Assembly (NCBI RefSeq): GCF_024172125.1
Contig: NZ_JAMZEA010000007.1
Location: 248,001 to 312,000, forward strand
Length of the DNA: 64,000 bases
Origin: Actinomadura rupiterrae
GTDB taxonomy: Bacteria; Actinomycetota; Actinomycetes; Streptosporangiales; Streptosporangiaceae
Direction of reading: 5' to 3'
In this document: positions 42,960-51,348 of the stretch, piece after piece
Layout of the letters: each line of letters opens with the position of its first letter
How positions within the stretch are numbered: the first letter of the stretch is position 1
Position numbers and translations under genes: made by a program
The notes under the pieces: model-generated
Database searches by the model: none
What the model was told of the DNA's origin: nothing
Seen by the model: only the letters and a program-made list of their open reading frames with translations

Positions 42960-44057
42960 GTGGGTATCTTCCGCCGTCCGCGCGAGACGCCGTCCGCCGT
43001 GAGCCCGGCGATCAGCGAGTTCTGGGAGTGGTGGGCGCGGGCGCGCCCGGACGTCGAGGCGTCGCTGTCGGCCGTCCCGGACACCCCCGAGGCGCTGCTG
43101 GCCGAGAGCGGGGGCGAACCCGGGCCGGAGCCGGGGCTCTCGACGGAGATCATGGAGGAGCTGTCCCGCCGGGTGCACCGGATCCACCCCGACCTCCAGT
43201 GGGAGATCGGCGGCGTGGAGGGGCGCGCGCCCGCGCTCACGGTGTCCGGGGCGGGCGAGCCGGAGCTGCGCGGGCTGTCCGAGCGCTGGTACCGGGCCGC
43301 GCCGACCGGGGAGGCGGCGGGCGGGTGGGAGTTCCATCCGGCGCGTCCGGCCGATCCGGAGATGCTCGGCCAGGAGCTGCAGCTCGGCGACCACGAGTTC
43401 GACCTGGAGTACGTCCGGTTCGGCATGCGCGCCGACCAGTTCCGCGGCCGGGTCGACATCGTCGCCTACCACCCCGACTTCCTGTTCGTCTCCGAGGAGC
43501 ACCAGGTCGCGGTCGCGCTGCACGTGCTGCACTGGGCGCTCGGCGAGGACGACGTGGCGCGCTGGGTCGGCGAGGTGAAGATCTCCACCGCCGAGCCGGT
43601 GGACGCGCTGCCCCCGGCGGTGCTGCCCGCCGTGGTCGAGCAGATCGTCGAGGACTTCCGCGAGCCGACCTGGCTGTCCGGCGAGGGCCGCACGCCGCGC
43701 GGGCACCCCGCGCAGTTCGGCATCCGCTTCCCCGTGCACCGGCAGGACCACCCGCTCGCCGACCTGCACGTCGAGGTGTCGGTGCCGTACCAGCACGCCA
43801 ACCCCGACCGGCTGCCCGTCGAGCCGTCCGCCTCGGCGCTGCGCAAGTTCGAGAAGAAGATCGCCGACCTGCCGGGGTCGGTGCTGGTCGTCCGGCAGAC
43901 CGGGGACGGCCTGCGCGTCTTCCACCTGTACGCCGACCCCGACTCGGGCGTGCTGGCCGAGCTCGACCAGCTCACCGCCGGCTGGGCGGAGGGCAAGGCG
44001 AAGGTCGCCTCGACCCCCGACCCGGGATGGCGCGCCCTCGCGCCCTTCCAGCCCTAG
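42960..44057 (+). CDS. Uncharacterised protein, possibly DUF695-like
   Basis: 365 residues, cytosolic. It opens VGIFRRPRETPSAVSPAIS with FWEWWARARPDVEAS next. The middle has WEFHPARPADPEMLGQELQL and VRFGMRADQFRGRVDIVAYHP, then VALHVLHWALGEDDVARWVGEV, a pattern I associate with DUF695-type proteins. The acidic, Trp-rich composition is striking. GTG start about ten bases after AAGGAAGAG. No catalytic motif is visible. Its neighbours offer no clue, and it is convergent with the hydroxyacyl-CoA dehydrogenase gene. Confidence 0.6.
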   Translation: MGIFRRPRETPSAVSPAISEFWEWWARARPDVEASLSAVPDTPEALLAESGGEPGPEPGLSTEIMEELSRRVHRIHPDLQWEIGGVEGRAPALTVSGAGEPELRGLSERWYRAAPTGEAAGGWEFHPARPADPEMLGQELQLGDHEFDLEYVRFGMRADQFRGRVDIVAYHPDFLFVSEEHQVAVALHVLHWALGEDDVARWVGEVKISTAEPVDALPPAVLPAVVEQIVEDFREPTWLSGEGRTPRGHPAQFGIRFPVHRQDHPLADLHVEVSVPYQHANPDRLPVEPSASALRKFEKKIADLPGSVLVVRQTGDGLRVFHLYADPDSGVLAELDQLTAGWAEGKAKVASTPDPGWRALAPFQP

Positions 44058-44087
44058 CCGCCCGCCCGGGCCTGGCCGCCCGCCGGC

Positions 44088-44981
44088 TCAGGAGCCCCAG
44101 GCCTCCTGGGGCTTGCCGTCCTTGGCGTAGTCGTAGAAGCCCGCGCCGCTCTTGACGCCGAGCCGTCCCTTGCCGATGTACTCGCGCAGCAGCTTGCGCG
44201 GGCCCTCCGGCAGGGACGGGTTCTCGGCGGCGTAGTGGTCCTCGATGTCCAGGACGACGTCGAGGCCGACCTGGTCCATCATCTGGAACGGCCCGGCCTT
44301 GGTGCCGAAGTTCAGCTTGAACATCGCGTCCACGTCCTGCGGCGTGGACACGCCCTCGTACACGACCTCCAGCGACTCGCGCTTGATGGCCGCCCAGATG
44401 CGGTTGAAGATGAAGCCGGTGCTCTCGCGGCGCACCTCGAACGGGTGCAGGCCGTAGTCCGGGAACACCCGCTTGACGAAGTCGATCACCGACGGCTCGG
44501 TCTTTCCGCAGGACATCACGTCCAGCGCGTTCGTGGCGGGCGGCATGTAGAAGTGCGTGTTCAGCACCCGCTCGGGCCGCGCCACCTCGTCGATGAACAG
44601 GCGGCTGGCGTAGGAGGACGAGTTGCTCGCCAGGATCGCGTCCTCCGGCGCCTCGGCGTCCAGCTGCCCGAACACCTTCCGCTTCAGGTCGAGCTTCTCC
44701 GGGACGGCCTCGACCACGAGCCAGGCGTCCCGGACGGCGCGGGCCTGGTCGTCGCTCGCCTCGACCGTCCCCGCCGGGCCGAGCCCGAGATCCCGGACCG
44801 TCGCCGGGAGGGCCTGCGCCGCGTAGTCCACGGCGGCCTGCCGCTGCTCGGCGGACGGATCGAAGATCCGGACGGTGCCGCCGCGCGTCGCGAACATCAT
44901 CGCGATCCTGCGGCCCAGCGTGCCCGCCCCGATCACGGCGACCGGACGGCCCGACCGGTCCTCCGGCAGAGGTTGACCCAC
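44088..44981 (-). CDS. 3-hydroxyacyl-CoA dehydrogenase family protein
   Basis: 297 residues. The NAD-binding loop VAVIGAGTLGRRIA and the segment ASNSSSYASRLF (Ser), THFYMPP (catalytic His) and RESTGFIFNRIW belong to the FadB/HBD family. It oxidises a 3-hydroxyacyl-CoA or a related hydroxy acid; the altered NSSSYA in place of NTSS suggests a substrate other than the standard beta-oxidation one. GTG start with AAGGAG six bases upstream. It is divergent from the acetoacetate-decarboxylase-like gene, so both may serve one small-acid pathway. Confidence 0.85.
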   Translation of the reverse strand: MGQPLPEDRSGRPVAVIGAGTLGRRIAMMFATRGGTVRIFDPSAEQRQAAVDYAAQALPATVRDLGLGPAGTVEASDDQARAVRDAWLVVEAVPEKLDLKRKVFGQLDAEAPEDAILASNSSSYASRLFIDEVARPERVLNTHFYMPPATNALDVMSCGKTEPSVIDFVKRVFPDYGLHPFEVRRESTGFIFNRIWAAIKRESLEVVYEGVSTPQDVDAMFKLNFGTKAGPFQMMDQVGLDVVLDIEDHYAAENPSLPEGPRKLLREYIGKGRLGVKSGAGFYDYAKDGKPQEAWGS

Positions 44982-45187
44982 GGCTCGCTCCTTCGATCCG
45001 CGTCCGGGCGCCGAACGCCTCGCCGCGCGCCTCGCCGCGCGCTGCGGCGCGGGGCGCGGCCGCGGGACCAGCGGGTTTACCGGCCTACCGGACGGAACAT
45101 GAATGCGTTACGAATGGTGATTCTTATGTGACGTTTCGTGTCCGTCCCGGCGGGCCGGCAAACGCGGCCCCCGTTCAAGGAGTGCCC

Positions 45188-45931
45188 ATGAAGCCGGAAG
45201 AACTGCTCCGCGGCCCCGTCCCGCCGCTCGCCGCGCCGCCCTACCCGCTGCGCGCCACCCGCTTCGTGGACCGCGAGTACCTCAACGTCGTCTACCGCAC
45301 CGACCCGGACGCGCTGCGCGCCGTCGTGCCCGAGCCGCTGGAGATCATCGAGCCGCACGTCCGGTTCGAGGTGATGCACATGGGCGACGTGGACGGCTTC
45401 GGCCCCTATACCGAGGCGGGCCAGGTCATCGCCGTCCGGTACGGCGGCGAGGACGGCGAGTACCTGCACGCCATGCACCTGGACAACATCGGCGCGATCC
45501 TCGCCGGGCGCGAGCTGTCGGCCTACCCCAAGACCCTCGGCACGCCGCGGCTGTTCGCCGAGGAGGGCGTGCTCGTCGGCACGCTCGACTTCGCGAGCCA
45601 GCGCGTCGCGACGGCGACGATGCCCTACAAGTACGCGCCGCTCGACCACGCCGAGGCCCGGGCCCAGATCACCGTGCCGACCTTCGCGGTCAAGACCGTC
45701 ATGGGGCCGTCCGGGCCGAGCTCCTGCGACCTCGTCCGGACCGAGATCACCGACATCGCAGTCAAGCAGGCGTGGCGGGGCCCGGCGCGGCTCCAGCTGT
45801 TCGAGCACGTGATGGCGCCGCTCGCCGACCTGCCCGTCCTGGAGGTCGTCTCGGCGTCGCACGTGCTGACCGACCTCACGCTCGCGCCCGCCAAGCCCGT
45901 CCACGACTACCTGGCGGGACGAACCGCCTAG
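45188..45931 (+). CDS. Acetoacetate decarboxylase-family enzyme
   Basis: 247 residues. It follows the acetoacetate decarboxylase fold, with the Schiff-base Lys at position 115 in SAYPKTLGTPRL, the same number as in the clostridial enzyme, and the pocket residues in LRAVVPEPLEI and RFEVMHMGDVDGFGPY. It could release CO2 from acetoacetate or act on another beta-keto or conjugated acid. ATG start with AAGGAG five bases upstream. Its TAG stop lies in the first unit of a 23-bp repeat shared with the convergent cysteine desulfurase gene. Confidence 0.88.
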   Translation: MKPEELLRGPVPPLAAPPYPLRATRFVDREYLNVVYRTDPDALRAVVPEPLEIIEPHVRFEVMHMGDVDGFGPYTEAGQVIAVRYGGEDGEYLHAMHLDNIGAILAGRELSAYPKTLGTPRLFAEEGVLVGTLDFASQRVATATMPYKYAPLDHAEARAQITVPTFAVKTVMGPSGPSSCDLVRTEITDIAVKQAWRGPARLQLFEHVMAPLADLPVLEVVSASHVLTDLTLAPAKPVHDYLAGRTA

Positions 45932-46019
45932 GAGAGGCGGGCTCGGCGGGCCAGGAGAGGCCGGCGCGGCGGGCTAGGAGAGGCCGACGCGACAGGCTAG
46001 GAGAGGCCGGCGCGGCGGG
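45928..46019. repeat. 23-bp tandem repeat joining two convergent gene ends
   Basis: Four exactly spaced 23-bp copies (45928, 45951, 45974, 45997); the full form starts CTAGGAGAGGCC. Three copies carry CTAG, which reads TAG on both strands. The leftmost copy supplies the stop of the decarboxylase gene on the plus strand, and the rightmost supplies the stop of the cysteine desulfurase on the minus strand while encoding its last residues (ARRAGLS). Confidence 0.95.
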
Positions 46020-47175
46020 CTCGTTCGACGACGGACGGGAGGGCGTCGGCGAGGGCGTCCACGTCGGCGTCGGTAGAGGTGTGGCCGAGGGTGAAGCGGA
46101 GCGAGCCGCGCGCGCGTTCGGGCGTCGCGCCCATCGCGAGCAGGACGTGGCTGGGCTGCGCGACACCCGCCGAGCAGGCCGAGCCGGTCGAGCAGGCGAT
46201 GCCGCGCGCGTCCAGCAGCATCAGCAGCGCGTCGCCCTCGCAGCCGGGGAAGGAGAAGTGCGCGTTGCCGGGGAGCCGGTCGACCGGGTCGCCGTTGAGG
46301 ACGGCGTCCGGGACGGCGGTGAGCACGGCGTCGATCAGCCGGTCGCGGAGCGCGGTGAGCCGGGCCGCCTCGTCCGCGCGGCGCTCGGCGGCGAGCCGGG
46401 CGGCGACGGCGAAACCGGCGATGCCGGGCGTGTCGAGGGTGCCGGAGCGGACGTCCCGCTCCTGTCCGCCGCCGTGCAGGACCGGGACGGGATCGACCCC
46501 GCCGTGCTTCCCGGGCTTGCCGAGCAGAAGCGCGCCGGTGCCGACCGGTCCGCCGAGCTTGTGCCCGGACAGGGTCAGCGCGTGCGCGCCGCTCTCCCCG
46601 AAGTCGACCGGGAGCTGCCCGGCGGCCTGGACGGCGTCGGTGTGGAACGGGACGCCGTGCTCGCGCGCGACCGCGGCCAGCTCGGCGACCGGCTGGACGG
46701 TGCCGACCTCGTTGTTCGCCCACATCACGGTGACCAGCGCCACGTCGTCGCCGGTGCCGAGCATCTCGCGCAGCGTCTCGGGCCGGATCCGGCCGAGCTC
46801 GTCGCACGGGACCCACTCGACCTTGGCGCCCTCGTGCGCGCCGAGCCACTGGACGGTGTCGAGGACGGCGTGGTGCTCTACCGCCCCGGCGAGCACCCGG
46901 TTGCGCGCCGGGTCCGCGGCGCGACGGGCCCAGAACAGGCCCTTCACGGCGAGGTTGTCGGCCTCGGTGCCGCCGGAGGTGAACACCACCTCGCTCGGCC
47001 GCGCGCCGAACGCCTCGGCGATGATCTCGCGGGACTCCTCCACCACGCGGCGGGCCCGGCGGCCCGCGGCGTGCAGGGACGAGGGGTTGCCCAGCCCGGC
47101 CATCTCGGCCGTCACCGCCGCGATCGCCTCGGGAAGCATGGGGGTCGTCGCCGCATGGTCGAGATAGGTCACCAC
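45997..47175 (-). CDS. IscS/NifS-type cysteine desulfurase
   Basis: 392 residues, PLP enzyme. It removes sulfur from cysteine for tRNA thiolation and Fe-S assembly. It opens YLDHAATTPMLPEA; the PLP Lys is in LTLSGHKLGGPVG and the persulfide Cys is in ACSTGSACSAG, in the extended group I loop. This short type is normally next to mnmA in actinobacteria; here mnmA is at 32414 on the same strand with 12 kb of other genes between. GTG start at 47175; a second GTG follows directly. Its last codons lie in the 23-bp repeat. Confidence 0.93.
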   Translation of the reverse strand: MVTYLDHAATTPMLPEAIAAVTAEMAGLGNPSSLHAAGRRARRVVEESREIIAEAFGARPSEVVFTSGGTEADNLAVKGLFWARRAADPARNRVLAGAVEHHAVLDTVQWLGAHEGAKVEWVPCDELGRIRPETLREMLGTGDDVALVTVMWANNEVGTVQPVAELAAVAREHGVPFHTDAVQAAGQLPVDFGESGAHALTLSGHKLGGPVGTGALLLGKPGKHGGVDPVPVLHGGGQERDVRSGTLDTPGIAGFAVAARLAAERRADEAARLTALRDRLIDAVLTAVPDAVLNGDPVDRLPGNAHFSFPGCEGDALLMLLDARGIACSTGSACSAGVAQPSHVLLAMGATPERARGSLRFTLGHTSTDADVDALADALPSVVERARRAGLS

Positions 47176-47326
47176 GCGCCCCAGGTTATCCGCGCGGCGG
47201 CCGGTTCCCGCCGCGGCCCGGACGGCTTGCGAGGCACCCGGAGGAACGGTGGGGTGAGCGTGGTCACAGCGGAATATTTACGCTCCTGATGTGATTTTTA
47301 CGTAAGATCTTCGAGTTGCTGCCTGA

Positions 47327-47340
47327 ACCGTCCGGTCGGT
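47327..47340. promoter_or_regulatory. Probable TetR operator over the TetR gene promoter
   Basis: ACCGTCCGGTCGGT is a near-palindrome of the common TetR-type operator form, ACCG and CGGT outer arms around CCGG. It is 14 bases upstream of the tetR start and directly followed by TACAGT, which suits a -10 box. Autorepression is therefore likely. The A/T-rich stretch upstream (47265-47310) may hold the divergent promoter. Confidence 0.5.
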
Positions 47341-47354
47341 ACAGTAGAGAGGCC

Positions 47355-47876
47355 ATGATGAAGGAAGCCCTCCTCGACGCCGCCGAGGCCGTGCTGTTCG
47401 AGCACGGCGGACGCGCGCTGACGCTGAACGCCGTCGCCGAGCGCGCCGGGGTCAGCAAGGGCGGGCTGCTCTACCACTTCCCGAACAAGCAGGCCCTGGT
47501 CCGGGCGCTGGTCGCCCGGGTCATCGCGGAGTTCGACGAGCTGATCGACTCGTTCGACGACGGCCGGCCCGGGTCCTACACCCGCGCCTACGTGCTGGCG
47601 TCGTTCGAGATCCTCACCGGCGAGGCGCGCGCGCACCGGCGGTGGTCGGCCATCACGGCCGCCGCCACCGACCCCGAGCTCGCCGAGCCGCTGAACGAGG
47701 CCATGGGCCGCTGGCACAAGCGGCCCTGCGGCGAGGATCCGGACCCGGCGACCGCCATGGTCGTCCGGCTGGCCGCCGAGGGCCTCTGGGAAGTGCTGAG
47801 CCATTCGCCCGAGCTGTACGACGAGGCACAGCTCGCGGCGCTCAGGGAACGGCTGCTGGCCCTGGCCTCCGGCTGA
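47355..47876 (+). CDS. TetR-family transcriptional regulator
   Basis: 173 residues. The HTH is LTLNAVAERAGVSKGGLLYHFPNKQALVRAL, followed by a TetR_C-type ligand domain of the short class. ATG 47355 has GAGAGG two bases upstream, and a second ATG follows directly. It lies 174 bases before an MFS exporter gene on the same strand, so it most likely controls it and itself through the operator-like site at 47327. It is divergent from the cysteine desulfurase gene. Confidence 0.92.
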   Translation: MMKEALLDAAEAVLFEHGGRALTLNAVAERAGVSKGGLLYHFPNKQALVRALVARVIAEFDELIDSFDDGRPGSYTRAYVLASFEILTGEARAHRRWSAITAAATDPELAEPLNEAMGRWHKRPCGEDPDPATAMVVRLAAEGLWEVLSHSPELYDEAQLAALRERLLALASG

Positions 47877-48050
47877 CGCCGGACCGGTCCCGCCCCCGCC
47901 TCGTCCACCCGCACGACCCCTCATCCGCACGACCCCGGCGCACGCCGCCGAGCCTCCTGGCGCCCCCGCGCGCCCTGGAGCGTTCCAGCGCGTGTGCCGC
48001 ACCCCTGCCCCGGGCCTCCTCGGCCCCTCAAGACGAGAAAGAGGTGAACC

Positions 48051-49352
48051 ATGCTGGCGCGCGCTCGCACGGGCACGTTCCTGACCTTCGCCCTGGCCGG
48101 ACTGCTCTGTGGTGTCTGGACGTCGCGCATGCCCGCGCTCGCGAGCAAGTTCGGGACGAGCGAGGCCGAGATCGGCGTCGTGGTGCTCGTCTGGGGGCTC
48201 GGGGCGCTCGTCGCGATGCAGGGCCTGCGCTCGGTGATGGGACGGTTCGGCAGCCGCGCCGTGCTGCGCGTGTCGCTGCCGCTGACCGCCGTGTCGTACA
48301 TCGGCGTCGCCTACGCCCCGTCGTACGGGGTGCTGATCGCGGCCGTCGCGCTGTTCGGGATGACCTTCGGGATCACCGACATCGCGATGAACGCGCAGGC
48401 CAGCGTGGTCGAGCAGGCGTACAAGCGGTCGATCCTGTCGTCCATGCACGCGGGCTGGTGCGTGGGCGCGATGAGCGGCGGGCTGATCGGGTTCGGCACC
48501 GCGCACGCCGGGCTCGGGTTCAGCGCCACCGTGCTCGCCGCCTCGCTCGCCGCGCTGCCGGTCGCGCTGCTGCTCGGCCCGACCTACCTGGCCGACCGTC
48601 CGGCCCCGGTGGCCGCCGCGGGCGAGGGCGGACGCCGCCGCGCCCGGCTGCCGCTCGCGGTCTACCTGGTCGGCGTGCTCGCGTTCATCGCGTTCATGAC
48701 CGAGGGCTCGATCGCCGACTGGAGCGGCCTGCTGCTGCACGGCGAGCTCGGCGCGACGCAGGCCGTCGCCGCGCTCGGGTACCCGATGTTCCAGCTCGCG
48801 ATGCTGATCGGGCGCGTCGCCGGGGACCACCTGCGGATGTGGGTCGGCACCCGGAACATGCTGACCGGCGCGGGCCTCGGCACGGCGGTCGCGATGACCG
48901 TCGTCGTCACCGCGCCGAACACCGCCGTCGCGCTCGTCGGCTTCTTCCTGACCGGCCTGGTGGTCTGCACGGTCGTGCCGACCTCGATGTCCCTCGCCGG
49001 GACGTCCGCGCCCGACCAGCCCGCCGCCGCGGTCGCGCAGGCCGGGGCGATGGGCTACGGCGGGCTGCTGCTCGGCCCGGTGATCGTCGGGTTCCTCGCG
49101 GACGCGACGTCGCTGCGGATCGGCGTCGGCGCCGTCGTGCTGCTGGCCCTGATGATCGCGGTCGGGTCCCGGTTCGTCCCGCTCGGCCCGGCCGAGGTCG
49201 GCGCCCGGAGCGGCGAGCGGACCGCGTCGGAGATCGTGGTCACGGCGGACGAGCCCGTCCCGTCCGGCACCCGCGCCCCGCAGCCGGAGGGCGACCCGCG
49301 CCGCGAAGCCGACCCGCTCCGCGAAGGCGAGCCGCACCCCGTCCCGGCCTGA
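48051..49352 (+). CDS. MFS transporter
   Basis: 433 residues with twelve membrane helices and a hydrophilic C-terminal tail of about 50 residues (EPVPSGTRAPQPEGDPRREA). The loop between helices 2 and 3 (MGRFGSRAVLRVS) is an altered MFS motif A. NAQASVVEQAY in helix 4-5 is shared with the YbjJ/fucose-permease-like branch. Its substrate is unknown; regulation by the TetR upstream suggests efflux of a toxic or signalling compound. ATG start after AGAGGTGAACC. Confidence 0.88.
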   Translation: MLARARTGTFLTFALAGLLCGVWTSRMPALASKFGTSEAEIGVVVLVWGLGALVAMQGLRSVMGRFGSRAVLRVSLPLTAVSYIGVAYAPSYGVLIAAVALFGMTFGITDIAMNAQASVVEQAYKRSILSSMHAGWCVGAMSGGLIGFGTAHAGLGFSATVLAASLAALPVALLLGPTYLADRPAPVAAAGEGGRRRARLPLAVYLVGVLAFIAFMTEGSIADWSGLLLHGELGATQAVAALGYPMFQLAMLIGRVAGDHLRMWVGTRNMLTGAGLGTAVAMTVVVTAPNTAVALVGFFLTGLVVCTVVPTSMSLAGTSAPDQPAAAVAQAGAMGYGGLLLGPVIVGFLADATSLRIGVGAVVLLALMIAVGSRFVPLGPAEVGARSGERTASEIVVTADEPVPSGTRAPQPEGDPRREADPLREGEPHPVPA

Positions 49353-49484
49353 GACGGCCGTGCCCGCCTGAGCCGCTGGGGCGGCCTGGGCCGCCGGTGC
49401 CTCGCGTGAGGGGACCGTCCGCGTGGACGGTTCCCTTTTCGCTATAAACGCTCGGACGGGATCAATTCCGGCGAGGGGGCGGGC

Positions 49485-51281
49485 ATGGACGGCTGGCGCA
49501 TACCGGGGTACACCGAGCTGCGCGTCCTCGGCGAGGGCGGGCAGGGGCGGGTCGTGCTCGCCCGGCACGACGCCACCGGACGGCCCGCCGCGATCAAGTA
49601 CCTGACCGGCGGGGACGCGGCGTCCACGGCGTTCCGGGAGAGGTTCGTCCGCGAGGCCGAGCTGCTGCGCCGGCTGCGCAGCCCCTACATCGCGCAGCTC
49701 TTCGGGCTCGTCCGGTCGGACGCCGGGCTGGCGATCGTGATGGAGGCCGTGGACGGCGCGTCGCTGCGCGCGGTGCTCGCCGAGCGCGGCCCGCTGCCGC
49801 CCGAGGGCGCGCTCGCGGTGCTCAAGGGCTCGCTGCTCGGCCTCGCCGCCGCGCACGAGGGCGGGGTCGTGCACCGTGACTACAAGCCCGCCAACGTGGT
49901 CGTCCGGGCGGACGGGCTGAGCAAGCTGATCGACTTCGGCATCGCGGTGGACGCGGGCGCGGCGGACCGCTCCGGCACCCCGCTCTACATGGCGCCCGAG
50001 CAGTGGCGCGCCGAGCCCGCCTCCCCCGCGACGGACGTGTACGCCGCGACGTGCGTGTTCGTCGAGTGCGTGTCCGGTTCGCGGCCGTACCCGGCGGCCT
50101 CCTCGGAGGAGCTGCGGGAGCTGCACGTGTCCGCGCCCGTGCCGTCCGGGCTGGTGCCGGAACCACTGCGTCCGCTGGTGGAGCGCGGGATGGCGAAGGA
50201 TCCGTGGGATCGTCCGCACGGCGCGGCGGCGTTCGTCCGGGAGCTGGAGTCGGCCGCGTCCGGCGCGTACGGGCCGGACTGGGAGCGGCGCGGCGTGGCC
50301 GCCCTCGGCACGGCCGCCGTCGCGCTCGCAGCCGTCTTCCCGCTGACGGCCGCCGGATTGGGCGTGAGCGGCGCAGGCGGTGCGAGCGCGGCGGGCGCGG
50401 GCGGCGCGGGTGCAGGCGGAGCAGGCGCCGGGGGCGCTTCGGCGGGTGGGCAGGCGGCTGCCGGGGCCGCGGGGAAGGGCGTCGCGGCGGCGCTCGGAGG
50501 CAAGGTCACCCTCGCCGTCGCCGGGACGGCCGTGATCGTCGCGGGAGGCGGCGCGGCCGCGTACGTCGCGACACACCCCGGCAAGAAGAAGGCGCCCGCG
50601 CCGCCCCCGATCGCGATCAGGCTGGCGGCGCTGAACGATCCGCAGAGCGCGCTCCCCGGAGGCGGGACGTGGCGGGTGAACGGCCAGGTCGTGACGGTCT
50701 CCGGCCACAAGAACCCGGCGATCGACCGGAAGCTGGACGCGGCCCTGCGCGCCCCGCTCGACCAGCGCTGGACGGAGGCCAAGGCCATCCTCGGCGGCTC
50801 GGGCGGCGGCGCCTACACCGCGACGGCCCGTCCGACGATCCTGCTGCGCGGGCCGAAGCTGCTGAGCGTCAGCTACGCGACCGACGTCCAGGGCCAGGTG
50901 GGGACGGGCTGGGACCAGGCGCGGTCGGTGACCGTGAACCTCGACACGGGCGCGGCGTACGCGCGTCCGATCGACCTGTTCGGGTCGTCCTCGCCGGCGC
51001 TGTCGCCGAAGGTCCTGGCGCACCTGCCGGGCAACCGCTGGTGCCCGCGCGAGCCGGTCGGGCCCGGCATCACCGCCAAGCAGCTGACCAGCGGCGAGGT
51101 CGCCGTCACGCTCACGGCGTCCGGGATCCGGGTCGCCTTCCAGGGCGCGGCGCTCGGCTATTCGGGCTCGTGCGGGAACCGCAGCGCGGACGTCCCGTAC
51201 GGCGAGGTCGCGGACCTGCTGAAGCCGGAGATCACCTCTGCCGTCCCGTACCCCGCGACGTCCGTCCGTCCCACACCGTAG
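49485..51281 (+). CDS. Ser/Thr protein kinase with extracellular DUF3298-like domain
   Basis: 598 residues. The kinase domain (about 8-265) has LGEGGQGRVVLA, AIKYL (catalytic Lys), VVHRDYKPANV, LIDFGIA and APEQW, all intact. A hydrophobic stretch (about 283-300) and a Gly/Ala-rich run (GAGAGGAGAGGASAGG) precede a second hydrophobic helix (about 335-360) and a Lys/Pro stop-transfer. The C-terminal 200 residues resemble DUF3298 (RsiV/PdaC-type): LLSVSYATDVQGQVG, VTVNLDTGAAYARPIDLF, VPYGEVADLLKPE. A lysozyme- or glycan-sensing role is inferred. Two possible helices leave the topology open. Confidence 0.85.
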   Translation: MDGWRIPGYTELRVLGEGGQGRVVLARHDATGRPAAIKYLTGGDAASTAFRERFVREAELLRRLRSPYIAQLFGLVRSDAGLAIVMEAVDGASLRAVLAERGPLPPEGALAVLKGSLLGLAAAHEGGVVHRDYKPANVVVRADGLSKLIDFGIAVDAGAADRSGTPLYMAPEQWRAEPASPATDVYAATCVFVECVSGSRPYPAASSEELRELHVSAPVPSGLVPEPLRPLVERGMAKDPWDRPHGAAAFVRELESAASGAYGPDWERRGVAALGTAAVALAAVFPLTAAGLGVSGAGGASAAGAGGAGAGGAGAGGASAGGQAAAGAAGKGVAAALGGKVTLAVAGTAVIVAGGGAAAYVATHPGKKKAPAPPPIAIRLAALNDPQSALPGGGTWRVNGQVVTVSGHKNPAIDRKLDAALRAPLDQRWTEAKAILGGSGGGAYTATARPTILLRGPKLLSVSYATDVQGQVGTGWDQARSVTVNLDTGAAYARPIDLFGSSSPALSPKVLAHLPGNRWCPREPVGPGITAKQLTSGEVAVTLTASGIRVAFQGAALGYSGSCGNRSADVPYGEVADLLKPEITSAVPYPATSVRPTP

Positions 51282-51304
51282 GCACGCGCCCGGAGAACGC
51301 GGAA

Positions 51305-51334
51305 CGCCCCGGCCGGAGGGAACCGGCCGGGGCG
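51305..51334. terminator. Bidirectional terminator between kinase gene and etfA
   Basis: CGCCCCGGCCGG (51305-51316) pairs perfectly with CCGGCCGGGGCG (51323-51334) over a six-base loop. It lies 24 bases after the kinase stop and 15 bases beyond the convergent etfA stop. Confidence 0.8.
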
Positions 51335-51348
51335 CTGCGCGCACGCGC

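Noticed and set aside
47298..51344. Minus-strand open frame of over 1300 codons opposite tetR, the MFS gene and the kinase gene
   Set aside because: It is antisense to three genes with signature motifs, and no domain or start context supports it.
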